From Armatimonadota bacterium (GTDB lineage: Bacteria; Armatimonadota; Fimbriimonadia; Fimbriimonadales; ATM1): a stretch of 64,000 bases of DNA. This document shows positions 46,306 to 54,624 of this stretch, piece by piece. Within the stretch, counting starts at the first letter, position 1, and the number at the start of each line of letters is the position of its first letter. The position numbers were made by a program, and so were the translations under genes. Location: positions 124,001-188,000 of the forward strand of contig QEUM01000004.1 in NCBI GenBank assembly GCA_003577165.1, read 5' to 3'. The notes under the pieces were generated by a model. It did no database searches, was not told where the DNA came from, and saw only the letters and a program-made list of their open reading frames with translations.

Positions 46306-48198
46306 CTATTCGGCGGCGGCGAGCGCCTTTTCTATCTCCACGTTTCCGGGGCCGACGATCTCTCGGACCTGCTTGGCGATTCTGCGAGCTTCGTCGTCGC
46401 GTCCCGTTCTCTTCGCAGCCAGGGCGAGTTGCACCGCAATGGGTATGGACTGCGACGAGTTTCGCAACGCGAAACTGAGCATCACGTACGCCTCTTCGTT
46501 TTTGTTGAGTCCGAAGAGCGCGTTGGCGAGGTCGACATATGCCGGTTCCCAACTTGGGAAGATCTCGACGGTTCGGCGGGCGGCGCGCTCGGCGTCTTCG
46601 AAGCGACCAACGCGATTGTAAAGAGATGCGAGGAGCGCCCAGGGCTTCCAGTAGTCCTGCATCCACTCGACGATCGGTTCCAGTTCTTCGATGGCCTTTG
46701 TGAACTCCTCGTTTTCGACGTGAGTCTGAGCGCGCTGAAGAGCCTCGACGCGCTTCGGCTGTTCGAGTTCGTAAAGCCACGCGAGCGTGATGGCTTTCGT
46801 GTTGGGGTCGGGGTTCGCTTGAAGAACCGTGTTGAGCACGTCGGGGATTTCGTGTTTGCGCTCCGCCCGCTCAAGCGTTCGCGCGTACTCGAGGAGCATC
46901 GTGACGTCCTGCGGTGAGACTTCGATGCAATCTTCGTAGTAGTCCATCGCGCGATCTAGTTGGCCCTTTTCGGCCAGCAACGGGGCGAAGAAGCGTTTGA
47001 CGATTGGCGAATTGTCGGTTTTTTGCAGGGCCTCTTCAAACGCCGAGACTGCATCGTCGTGGCGTCCCGCTTGAGCGAGGCTGATTGCGTACTTCGCCCA
47101 GAGGTGGGGGCTCGTCGGATTCCCTTCGACGGCCTCCTTCCATAAGCCGGGGATTTCATGGCCGCGATTCGTTTGCGCCAGCACCACTGAGAGAAGATCG
47201 AGCGAAGGTTTGTCCGGGCCCTCCAATTCGACCGCTTTTTTCAGAGATCGCTCTGCGTTGACTACCATGCCGACGGCGGCCTGCGCGAGGCCGAGCCGAG
47301 AGTACAGAGCGGGTTCGGGAGAAGGCACTTCGACGTCCTCTCCGGTTTCCTTGCGCTTTTGCGCGTCGCGGATATCGGCATCGAGAACCGAAATGGATTT
47401 GTCGAGAGCGTTGACGGCGTCGTTCGCGCGTCCCGCCGAGAACTGCAGTTCACCGAGAGCGAAGTAGGCTCGCCAGTCTTTCGGCGCGAGAGCGATGAGT
47501 TTCTGGACCCGCGCTTCGATCTGTTCAAAGTTGCCGAGGCGGTACTGCGCGCAGAGGCGGGCCATGTGCACGGCGGCTTCGTATGGCGCGAGGTAATCGG
47601 GATCCTTCTCGAGTGAGGAGATCAAACTGTCGAACGCCGCGACGGGATCGAATTCATCGGCGACTCTTCCTTGAGTGCCTTGAATGTAATTCATTCCATC
47701 GAAGCCGATCAGGAATTCGATGAAGGCGTCGCCGCTGTCTGTGGCAACCTGAAGCATCGCCTTTGCTTCTTCTGTCACCGAGGCCTGCGTTTCCGCAGCG
47801 ACGATGTTCAGCATCCAGCCGACCGAGTCCGCGAGGTCGTTTTGCGCAAAGCGCTGCTGGTGCGCTTGCGGCACGTCAGCGAATCCATGTTGGAAGACGC
47901 GAATCGAGATGTCGTAATGTCCAACCTCTCCCTGGAGCAGCCCTTCGACGATGTAGTCGGCGCCTGATTGGAGAAAAAACTGCCGGATCATGTCGGGGTC
48001 GTTGAGTTCGCTTCCGAGGTTGGCATACGCGGCTTTTGGGTTCTCTTGCGTGCCGACTTGAACGAGATAGGTAGCAAACTGGACTTCGAAGTCGGGGATT
48101 GCGCGCAGGGCTTCACTCAGGAAGTGCATGAGTTGACGCCCGAGGCCGGGTCGAAGGCCTTCCGAGACGTTAAGTGGAAGTACGGCTATTTTTGTCAT
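46306..48198 (-). CDS. TPR protein with TolB-N/CsgG-like N-terminal domain
   Basis: 630 residues from ATG 48198. The first ~130 residues (IAVLPLNVSEGLRPGLGRQL, DYIVEGLLQGEVGHYDISIR) look like the short alpha/beta domain found before TPRs in surface-system proteins. From ~200 onward there are about ten tetratricopeptide repeats (YFALGELQFSAGRANDAVNA, KYAISLAQAGRHDDAVSAFE). There is no signal peptide. It is a scaffold of unknown partner, upstream of the GH42-like gene. Confidence 0.85.
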   Translation of the reverse strand: MTKIAVLPLNVSEGLRPGLGRQLMHFLSEALRAIPDFEVQFATYLVQVGTQENPKAAYANLGSELNDPDMIRQFFLQSGADYIVEGLLQGEVGHYDISIRVFQHGFADVPQAHQQRFAQNDLADSVGWMLNIVAAETQASVTEEAKAMLQVATDSGDAFIEFLIGFDGMNYIQGTQGRVADEFDPVAAFDSLISSLEKDPDYLAPYEAAVHMARLCAQYRLGNFEQIEARVQKLIALAPKDWRAYFALGELQFSAGRANDAVNALDKSISVLDADIRDAQKRKETGEDVEVPSPEPALYSRLGLAQAAVGMVVNAERSLKKAVELEGPDKPSLDLLSVVLAQTNRGHEIPGLWKEAVEGNPTSPHLWAKYAISLAQAGRHDDAVSAFEEALQKTDNSPIVKRFFAPLLAEKGQLDRAMDYYEDCIEVSPQDVTMLLEYARTLERAERKHEIPDVLNTVLQANPDPNTKAITLAWLYELEQPKRVEALQRAQTHVENEEFTKAIEELEPIVEWMQDYWKPWALLASLYNRVGRFEDAERAARRTVEIFPSWEPAYVDLANALFGLNKNEEAYVMLSFALRNSSQSIPIAVQLALAAKRTGRDDEARRIAKQVREIVGPGNVEIEKALAAAE

Positions 48199-48262
48199 TG
48201 GTAGGGGGTACCCGGAGGGCTGAATTTTAGCATCTGAACCGAATCGCGGCCAAAATGCGGCC

Positions 48263-48667
48263 GTGCGTATCCACTCTCCCGAGGCGATGGAGGACCTCGG
48301 AGGGAACCTTGCAGGAGATTTGAAGGCCGGCGACTTGGTGTTTCTGTCGGGGCCGCTGGGAGCCGGAAAGACCACTTTAGTGCGCGGCGTCCTGCGCGCG
48401 CTCGGTCACACCGGGCCCGTCCGGTCACCGACCTTTTCTCTCGTCCACCTCTTCGCGACGGAGCCTCCCGTGTGTCACGTGGACCTGTACCGCATCGAGG
48501 CCGGACATGAGGTCGAGGACCTCGGTCTGGAGGACTACTTGGAGACTCACGCGGTGCTGATCGAGTGGCCAGAGAGGTTGGAGGGTCGGCTCGGTGAGCC
48601 TGATTTGCGTGTGGAGATCGACTTCGCGCCCGACGGGAGAGAGGTGAAGATATCGACGCTCAAGTGA
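48263..48667 (+). CDS. tsaE: tRNA threonylcarbamoyladenosine biosynthesis ATPase TsaE
   Basis: 134 residues, normal. The P-loop LSGPLGAGKTTLVRG, SPTFSLVHLF and HVDLYRIEAGHEVEDLGLED, then VLIEWPERL are diagnostic. TsaE works with TsaB and TsaD to make t6A37 in ANN-decoding tRNAs. GTG start, coupled to tsaB by a 4-bp overlap. Confidence 0.96.
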   Translation: MRIHSPEAMEDLGGNLAGDLKAGDLVFLSGPLGAGKTTLVRGVLRALGHTGPVRSPTFSLVHLFATEPPVCHVDLYRIEAGHEVEDLGLEDYLETHAVLIEWPERLEGRLGEPDLRVEIDFAPDGREVKISTLK

Positions 48668-49239
48668 GATCCGTGGTGGTCTCGACGAGTTCGCCCGTCG
48701 CGTCGGTCGGCCTCTACGAAGGGACCGTGCTGGTGTCGGCGAGGGAGGAGAGGGCCGAGTGGGCGGCTTCGCGGGCGTCGCTCCACGCGCTGGATGAGGT
48801 CCTCGAGGAGGCGGGTTGGGCAGCGCGAGACGTCGGCTGCTGGATCGCGGACATCGGCCCGGGTTCGTTCACCGGCGTTCGCGTCGGCGTCATGCTCGTC
48901 AAGGCAATCGCCTTCGCTCTGGGCAAGCCGGTGAGCGGCTTGTCTGCGTTCGACCTGATCGGCCCGACGGCGGCCGCCATCCCCGTGCGCCGAGCGCAGT
49001 ACCTGCTGCGGGAACTGCCGGGTGAGGAGCCGAGCTTGGTGGGCGAAGACGACCCGAGGCTGGCGGCCGCGAGCGGGTACGGAGAACGATTCGAGGAGCC
49101 GGTCTACCCATCTGCGGCGCGGGCGGGGCAAGTGTTGGCGAAGGCCGTCACGGTGCGCCCGGAGGAACTTGCGCCGGCGTACATGCTCGAGCCTTCGATC
49201 TCGAAACCGAAGGTCCCGTACCCGGAGCGAAGGACGTAG
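48664..49239 (+). CDS. tsaB: tRNA threonylcarbamoyladenosine biosynthesis protein TsaB
   Basis: 191 residues, shorter than the ~230 of many TsaB. It keeps the actin-like N-terminus VVVSTSSPVASVGLYEGTVL, DIGPGSFTGVRVGVMLVKAI and KPVSGLSAFDL. The second subdomain is reduced. It scaffolds TsaD and TsaE. GTG start at 48664. Confidence 0.92.
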   Translation: MRSVVVSTSSPVASVGLYEGTVLVSAREERAEWAASRASLHALDEVLEEAGWAARDVGCWIADIGPGSFTGVRVGVMLVKAIAFALGKPVSGLSAFDLIGPTAAAIPVRRAQYLLRELPGEEPSLVGEDDPRLAAASGYGERFEEPVYPSAARAGQVLAKAVTVRPEELAPAYMLEPSISKPKVPYPERRT

Positions 49240-49255
49240 GGCTCGGGGGAGCATA

Positions 49256-50248
49256 GTGCCAGAATGTCGGGCCGTGGAGTCGCTCATCGCCGAGTTCGCA
49301 TCGAGTCTCGGCGTCGAAGTGAAGCTGCGTGAACAGGTTTCGCTCGTTCCGTACACAACGCTGCAGGCAGGCGGACGCGCGAGATGGCTCCTCGAAGTTC
49401 GCAACACGTCCGAGTTTGCGTCTGCGGCGGCCAAAGCGCAAGAACTCGGTTTAAGGGTTCTCATTCTCGGTTCCGGAAGCAACGTGTTGCCCTCGGAGGA
49501 CGGGGTCGACGAACTTGTTCTTGTGAATCTCTGCCGGCGAGTCGAAATACGCGGCACCACCTACGCCGAAACGGGAGCCGCCTTTCAAGATGTGTTTCTC
49601 AAATGCGCACAAGCGGGCTTGACGGGGTTGGAGTTCGCGGTCGGAATTCCCGGCACGCTCGGCGGCGCGCTCGTCAGCAACGCAGGGGCCTACCGCTCCA
49701 ATCTGTCGGAGTGTCTTTCCGAAGTCGAGATCGTGCAGGACGCGGAACGAAAATGGGTGCCGCCGGCGCACTTGGAATTTAAGTATAGGGACTCCGTTCT
49801 TCGGCGGCCGAATCCGCCCGCCATCGCGCTTCTCGCGGTGCGATTGGACTTGAAGCGAGATGCTCCGCGGGCGATCTACGAAAGAGCGAGGGACTATCAG
49901 AGGCAGAGAATCGGGAAGCAGCCTCCGCAAGCCAGCGCTGGTTCGTTCTTCAAGAACGTGTTGGACAAGTCGTTGGCGCGATCGCTCGACGGACTCAGCG
50001 TGAGCATGCAGGAAGCAGGCGTCGTTCCTGCGGGATACTTGATCGAGGCGTGCGGGCTGAAGGGATATCGGATTGGGCGCGCTGTCATTTCCACGAAGCA
50101 CGCGAACTTCATCTGCAATTTGGGGGGGGCGACAGCGACCCACATCCGCCAACTTGCTGAAGAGGCGAAGCGGCGCGTTCAGGATAGGTTTGGCGTCACG
50201 CTTGAGGAAGAGGTCTTGTACATCGGCAACTGGGGCGCACAGGAATGA
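49256..50248 (+). CDS. murB: UDP-N-acetylenolpyruvoylglucosamine reductase
   Basis: 330 residues from GTG 49256 (GGGGGAG five bases upstream). The FAD domain TLQAGGRARWLLEV, LILGSGSNVLPSE and the stretch FAVGIPGTLGGALVSNAGAY are diagnostic. SAGSFFKN holds the catalytic Ser, and the final EEEVLYIGNW is typical. It reduces the enolpyruvyl group to give UDP-MurNAc for peptidoglycan. It overlaps the next gene by 4 bp. Confidence 0.95.
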   Translation: MPECRAVESLIAEFASSLGVEVKLREQVSLVPYTTLQAGGRARWLLEVRNTSEFASAAAKAQELGLRVLILGSGSNVLPSEDGVDELVLVNLCRRVEIRGTTYAETGAAFQDVFLKCAQAGLTGLEFAVGIPGTLGGALVSNAGAYRSNLSECLSEVEIVQDAERKWVPPAHLEFKYRDSVLRRPNPPAIALLAVRLDLKRDAPRAIYERARDYQRQRIGKQPPQASAGSFFKNVLDKSLARSLDGLSVSMQEAGVVPAGYLIEACGLKGYRIGRAVISTKHANFICNLGGATATHIRQLAEEAKRRVQDRFGVTLEEEVLYIGNWGAQE

Positions 50249-51207
50249 ACGGTGCGACCGCAGTCGGCTTCTGGCAAGCCGTCGGTTGCTCCGTCTTCTT
50301 CGCCGCATACATCCTGCCGAGGAAACTGAGCAGGCTTTCCGTTCACGAGTATCAGTTCTGGCTCGGCATGATGGTGCCGATCGTCGCCATCTTGGTAGCG
50401 GCTTCGATGGGCGCGCCGTTTGCGACGGGGGCTTCCAACACTCTGCTCGCCTTTTCGTGCGGGATCATCTGGACGTTCGGTTCGCTTTGCTACAGCAGCG
50501 CGGTGGACTGCATCGGAGTGGCGCGCAGCACGCCAGTTAAGAACCTCGCGCCGATGTTTGCATCGCTCTACGGCATCTTCATCTTCCACGAGTATTCGAT
50601 ACGCGATCCGCAGAGTTTTGCGATGGCCTTGGGGGGGGTGGCGGCTATGGTGGGTGCGGCGTTCGTCATTGGCCGGGCATCTGCGCCCGAAAACGAAACG
50701 GCGGCCGCTTACGACGCTGCTCTTTCCACGGAAGCGCGCCGACGCGCTTTTCTTATGGGATGGGTGTTCAGCGTCGGGGCCGCGTTCTTTTATGGGCTCT
50801 ATTCAATCCCGCTCAAGACGGCCGTCGTGAAAGGCGAGATGAACCCTTACTCTGCAAACGTGTTCTTAGGACTCGGCATTTTCGTCACGTCGTGGCTCTG
50901 GTTCGTTCTCCGGGAGCGGAGGGCGACGCCCGCATGGCCCGGCCGCAAGGAAGCGGCGATCTCGCAATTGGCGGCAGTTCTCTGGACTCCCGGTCAAATC
51001 CTCGGAACTGTCGCTATGGCAAACGTCGCGATGTCCATCAGTTGGCCCGTGTCGAACCTGAGCACGCTTCTCACCGTCGCATGGGGAGTGTGGGTCTTCC
51101 ACGAGGTTCACCTGGAACGTCACATTCGAGAAGTGATCGCCGCGTTGGCTCTGTACGCCGGTGGATTGGCGCTTCTCTTCTTCGCTGCGCCGCACGGCAA
51201 GGTGTAG
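50245..51207 (+). CDS. DMT-type sugar permease (RhaT/GRP-like)
   Basis: 320 residues, ten predicted membrane helices in two repeats. GIIWTFGSLCYSSAVDCIGV and SISWPVSNLSTLLTVAWGVW are the paired helices of the drug/metabolite superfamily, in the style of rhamnose or glucose uptake proteins. FPRKLSR-like basic turns follow helix 1. Substrate unknown. ATGA overlap with murB. Confidence 0.82.
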   Translation: MNGATAVGFWQAVGCSVFFAAYILPRKLSRLSVHEYQFWLGMMVPIVAILVAASMGAPFATGASNTLLAFSCGIIWTFGSLCYSSAVDCIGVARSTPVKNLAPMFASLYGIFIFHEYSIRDPQSFAMALGGVAAMVGAAFVIGRASAPENETAAAYDAALSTEARRRAFLMGWVFSVGAAFFYGLYSIPLKTAVVKGEMNPYSANVFLGLGIFVTSWLWFVLRERRATPAWPGRKEAAISQLAAVLWTPGQILGTVAMANVAMSISWPVSNLSTLLTVAWGVWVFHEVHLERHIREVIAALALYAGGLALLFFAAPHGKV

Positions 51208-51229
51208 CCGGGCGATTCTCGCGCGCAGG

Positions 51230-51235
51230 TAAGAT
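51230..51235 (+). promoter_or_regulatory. -10 box giving a leaderless TMEM14-like mRNA
   Basis: TAAGAT is followed by eight bases and the ATG at 51244, with no ribosome site. Confidence 0.45.
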
Positions 51236-51243
51236 TTCAGCCG

Positions 51244-51588
51244 ATGCTGTGGCTTAACGTCGTGCTCGTCCTTTACGCGCTTGCGCTCGAAGCCGGCGGA
51301 GTGTTCGGTTTCTTGCAGGCGAAGAGCCTCCCATCTCTCATCATTTCGAGCATCGCGAGCACGGTTATCCTTGCGATGGTCATCATCTCCGGGAAGAAGC
51401 CGTCCCTCGCCTACACGATCTGCTTAGCGATTGCGGTGACCCTCGCTGCCTTCTTTGGCTATCGAGTCGCTAACGGATCCGTGATGCCGGGAATCCCTGC
51501 GCTTGCGATGTCCTTGATCGTGATCGCGTGCATCGCTGTGGCTCATCAGAAGGTGAAGCAAGAGAGGCGGGAGCGGCAATCGCAATGA
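51244..51588 (+). CDS. TMEM14-like small membrane protein
   Basis: 114 residues with four membrane helices: VVLVLYALALEAGGVFGFLQ, SLPSLIISSIASTVILAMVI, ICLAIAVTLAAFFGYRVANG and IPALAMSLIVIACIAV, a match to the TMEM14/UPF0136 pattern. The role is not established in bacteria. Its stop overlaps the SDR start as ATGA. Confidence 0.75.
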   Translation: MLWLNVVLVLYALALEAGGVFGFLQAKSLPSLIISSIASTVILAMVIISGKKPSLAYTICLAIAVTLAAFFGYRVANGSVMPGIPALAMSLIVIACIAVAHQKVKQERRERQSQ

Positions 51589-52247
51589 ATCCCATTGCAG
51601 TCGTTACCGGCGGGACGGGCGCGCTCGGAGCGGCGGTCGCTCAGTCGTTGCACGATGCGGGATACGACGTGCATGTGACTGCTCATCCGCACCACGCGCC
51701 ACCGTCGTTCAACGGCCCGGGACACTTGTCACTCGTTGACTTGGCGGATTTTCGGGCGACTCTTCTTTGGGGTGAGAACCTGCCTGGGCCCGTTCATGCA
51801 GCGGCGCTCATCGCCGGCGGATTCGACATGCAGCCTCTCCACGAGTGCGCGGAGCATCACTTCGATCATCTGTTCGACATGAACGCACGAAGCGCAACGA
51901 ACAGCCTCCGCGCTCTCGCGCCCAAGCTGTTCGAGGCGAAGCGTTCTTCCGTGGTGCTTGTCGGGGCTCGCGTGATGGAGGGCGCGCCGGGTATGGCGCT
52001 GTACGGAGCGTCAAAGGCCGCCGTGATCAATTTGACCAAGAGCGCAGCGAAAGAGTGGGCGGACCGGGGAGTTCGGGTCAATGCGATCCTCCCGGACATC
52101 ATCGACACTCCGGCGAACCGGGCGGCTATGCCGGGCGCGGACTTCGAGAAGTGGGCGAAGCCGGGGGAAGTCGCTTCGGTCATCCGGTTCCTCTGTTCGG
52201 ATGCGGCGTCCATCGTCACGGGGAACACGATTTACGTGAACCGATGA
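51585..52247 (+). CDS. Short-chain dehydrogenase/reductase
   Basis: 220 residues from ATG 51585. The cofactor loop is [20 protein letters not shown] (TGxxxGxG type), catalytic Tyr-Lys in [20 protein letters not shown], then [19 protein letters not shown]. Substrate unknown. It is coupled to the TMEM14-like gene. Confidence 0.88.
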   Translation: MNPIAVVTGGTGALGAAVAQSLHDAGYDVHVTAHPHHAPPSFNGPGHLSLVDLADFRATLLWGENLPGPVHAAALIAGGFDMQPLHECAEHHFDHLFDMNARSATNSLRALAPKLFEAKRSSVVLVGARVMEGAPGMALYGASKAAVINLTKSAAKEWADRGVRVNAILPDIIDTPANRAAMPGADFEKWAKPGEVASVIRFLCSDAASIVTGNTIYVNR

Positions 52248-52278
52248 AACGCGCGAGCCGGGTCGGGTAAAAGAGCGT

Positions 52279-53760
52279 ATGGCATCGCTTCAACTTCAGG
52301 AACGGCTATCGTTCGACGATGTCCTCCTCCTCCCGAAGCGGACCGAGGTCATGCCCCACGAGGTGGACACGGCGACCGAGTTAGTCCCCGGTGTCAAACT
52401 TCGAATTCCCTTCGTTTCCGCTCCCATGGACACGGTTACGGAGGCGCGATTAGCGATCGCGATGGCCCGCGAGGGTGGCGTCGGCGTCATCCACCGCAAC
52501 CTCTCCATCGGCGAACAGGCCGAGCAAGTGGACAGGGTGAAGCGATCGGAGCACGGCATCATTCACGATCCCATCAGCCTGCGTCCTGACCAAACGATCC
52601 AAGAGGCGCTCACAATCATGGAGCGCTATCACATCAGCGGTGTGCCAGTTACCGACGAATCCGGGAAGTTGGTTGGAATTCTCACGAACCGCGACATCCG
52701 TTTTGAGACTGAATTCAACCGCCCGATTCGAGACAGGATGACGGCGGCGAACTTAGTGACAGGCCCCGTAGGAACGACTCTCGAACAGGCGCAAAGCAAA
52801 CTGCAAGAGCACAGAATCGAGAAGTTGCCTCTCGTAGATGACGAGGGTCATCTCAAGGGACTGATTACGATCAAGGATATTCAGAAGGTCAAACAGTTCC
52901 CCTATGCGACGAAGGATGCGAAAGGGCGTCTCGTCGTCGGCGCCGCAATCGGCGCGCTCCGGGAGCCGTATGAGCGCGCCAAGGCCCTTCAGGATGCGGG
53001 CGCGGACTTCGTCGTCATCGATGCGGCGCATGGACACAGCCGCGGAGTGATGGAGTGTGTGAAACTGCTGAAGAGCAAACTCCCGGACCTTCGGGTCGTC
53101 GCAGGGAACGTCGTCGATAGAGCTGGAGTCTGCGAGTTAATCTCGTTGGGCGCCGACGCGCTGCGCGTGGGAATTGGAGCAGGTTCGATTTGTACGACTC
53201 GCGTGGTCGCCGGAGTCGGGGTGCCGCAGTTCTCGGCCGTTCTCGAGTGCGCGGAAGCAGCGAAAGATGCTGGAGTTCCGACAATCGCCGACGGAGGGAT
53301 TCGTTCGAGCGGAGACATCGTCAAAGCGCTCGCCGCTGGGGCTTCGGCGGTGATGATGGGCAACATGCTCGCGGGTTGCGATGAGAGTCCGGGAGAAACG
53401 GAGATCTACCGCAACCGCGCTTACAAGGTCTATCGAGGCATGGGCTCGATCAGCGCGATGCGCAGGGGAAGCAGCGATCGCTATTTCGCAATGAAGGACA
53501 GCGGCAGCCTCGTGCCGGAGGGGGTCGAAGGCAGGGTCCCCTATCGGGGCCAACTCCACGACACCATCGCGCAACTGATCGGAGGCTTGCGATCCGGCAT
53601 GGGTTATGTCGGCGCGAGCTCGCTCACCGAACTCCGAGAGAAGGCGGAATTCGTGAAAATCACGAACGCGGGTTTGAGGGAGTCGCATCCACACGACGTT
53701 TGGATCACGAAAGAGCCACCGAACTATACGAGCCCTTCCTTCGGGGGGGAATCGGATTAG
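52279..53760 (+). CDS. guaB: Inosine-5'-monophosphate dehydrogenase
   Basis: 493 residues, full length. [17 protein letters not shown] opens the barrel, two CBS domains occupy about 95-205, and the catalytic Cys is in [36 protein letters not shown] and [11 protein letters not shown] follow. It oxidises IMP to XMP, the committed step to GMP. A TAAAAG sequence five bases before the ATG may be a weak leaderless -10 box. Confidence 0.97.
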   Translation: MASLQLQERLSFDDVLLLPKRTEVMPHEVDTATELVPGVKLRIPFVSAPMDTVTEARLAIAMAREGGVGVIHRNLSIGEQAEQVDRVKRSEHGIIHDPISLRPDQTIQEALTIMERYHISGVPVTDESGKLVGILTNRDIRFETEFNRPIRDRMTAANLVTGPVGTTLEQAQSKLQEHRIEKLPLVDDEGHLKGLITIKDIQKVKQFPYATKDAKGRLVVGAAIGALREPYERAKALQDAGADFVVIDAAHGHSRGVMECVKLLKSKLPDLRVVAGNVVDRAGVCELISLGADALRVGIGAGSICTTRVVAGVGVPQFSAVLECAEAAKDAGVPTIADGGIRSSGDIVKALAAGASAVMMGNMLAGCDESPGETEIYRNRAYKVYRGMGSISAMRRGSSDRYFAMKDSGSLVPEGVEGRVPYRGQLHDTIAQLIGGLRSGMGYVGASSLTELREKAEFVKITNAGLRESHPHDVWITKEPPNYTSPSFGGESD

Positions 53761-53873
53761 GTTAGCCAGAGCTGCAGGCTCAATCACCGGGTAAAGGCCT
53801 TCCGCCTCCGGCCCGATAATCACGAAGGTAATGGGCAGGGCGGAGCCACGTCCGCGCCCAGGGAGGAAAAAAA

Positions 53874-54530
53874 TTGGCTAACAAATTCGCGTTTCCCAAG
53901 TCGGAAGCAGGATTCAACAAGTGGTTCACGAGTTTTCATCGAACTTTCACCACTCATTCGAAGAAGCACAAGTTCAGCGCAAGCCAGATGAAGGCGTACA
54001 AGAGCGCCTGGAACAACTGGAACAAGTGGTACACGGCGTGGCAGAAGGCCCATGCTGCGGAGCGCAAAGCGTGGAAGCACGCGATGGAGAGCAGGTCTCA
54101 ATTCGAGTCGTTCTTCCGCAAGTTCTTCGCGACAGCCGGTAAGAGCGCTTGGAACAGCGGCCAGTTCGCCAAGTGGGGCATTCCAGCCCACAAGAGCAAC
54201 GGCACTTCGAAGAAGCGAACCTCTTCTCCGAACACCAACACCGCGACCCCGTGGATCAAGACCGAGTGGTCTCGCGGCAAGGTATTCGTCTGGGTCGGCT
54301 ACGGTCGGACCTCGAAGTGGCCCACCTGGGCGACGGGCGCGACCGTTCAGTTCCGCACTCCGGGCGGACGGTGGAAGAACCTCGCTAGCGGCAAGACGTG
54401 GCCGTTCACGCACGTCGTCGGCGCTTGGAAAGGCGGCCCGATCGAGTACCGCGCGGCGTTCACCTACGCTCGCGGCAAGACCGGCCCCTGGAGCAAGCCC
54501 TTCGCTTCCTCTTGGAAGAAGGCGGCTTAG
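53874..54530 (+). CDS. Trp/Lys-rich basic protein with fibronectin-like C-terminus
   Basis: 218 residues from TTG 53874, with a strong GGGAGG site and a terminator after it. By eye it has 18 Trp, about 30 Lys, no Asp, no Cys and a single Leu. The N-terminal ~90 residues (FNKWFTSFHRTFTTHSKKHK, YTAWQKAHAAERKAWKHAME) resemble the helical N-terminus of a widespread family that usually has Ala where this has Trp and Lys. The C-terminal ~95 (WIKTEWSRGKVFVWVGYGRT, YRAAFTYARGKTGPWSKPFA) resembles a fibronectin type III-like domain. No signal peptide. Function unknown; a nucleic-acid, lipid or polysaccharide binder is conceivable. Confidence 0.8.
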   Translation: MANKFAFPKSEAGFNKWFTSFHRTFTTHSKKHKFSASQMKAYKSAWNNWNKWYTAWQKAHAAERKAWKHAMESRSQFESFFRKFFATAGKSAWNSGQFAKWGIPAHKSNGTSKKRTSSPNTNTATPWIKTEWSRGKVFVWVGYGRTSKWPTWATGATVQFRTPGGRWKNLASGKTWPFTHVVGAWKGGPIEYRAAFTYARGKTGPWSKPFASSWKKAA

Positions 54531-54552
54531 CGCCGACCTGTAAGCAGGTCTA

Positions 54553-54590
54553 CGGGCCCCGAAGGCGATTAGCCTCGGGGCCCGTTCGCT
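54553..54590 (+). terminator. Rho-independent terminator after the Trp/Lys-rich gene
   Basis: CGGGCCCCGA (54553-54562) pairs with TCGGGGCCCG (54575-54584), with AGGC/GCC extending the stem toward the loop. A GTTCGCTTTGTTT tract follows. Confidence 0.85.
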
Positions 54591-54624
54591 TTGTTTGGCC
54601 CGAGAGCAATCCGGCATCGGGATA

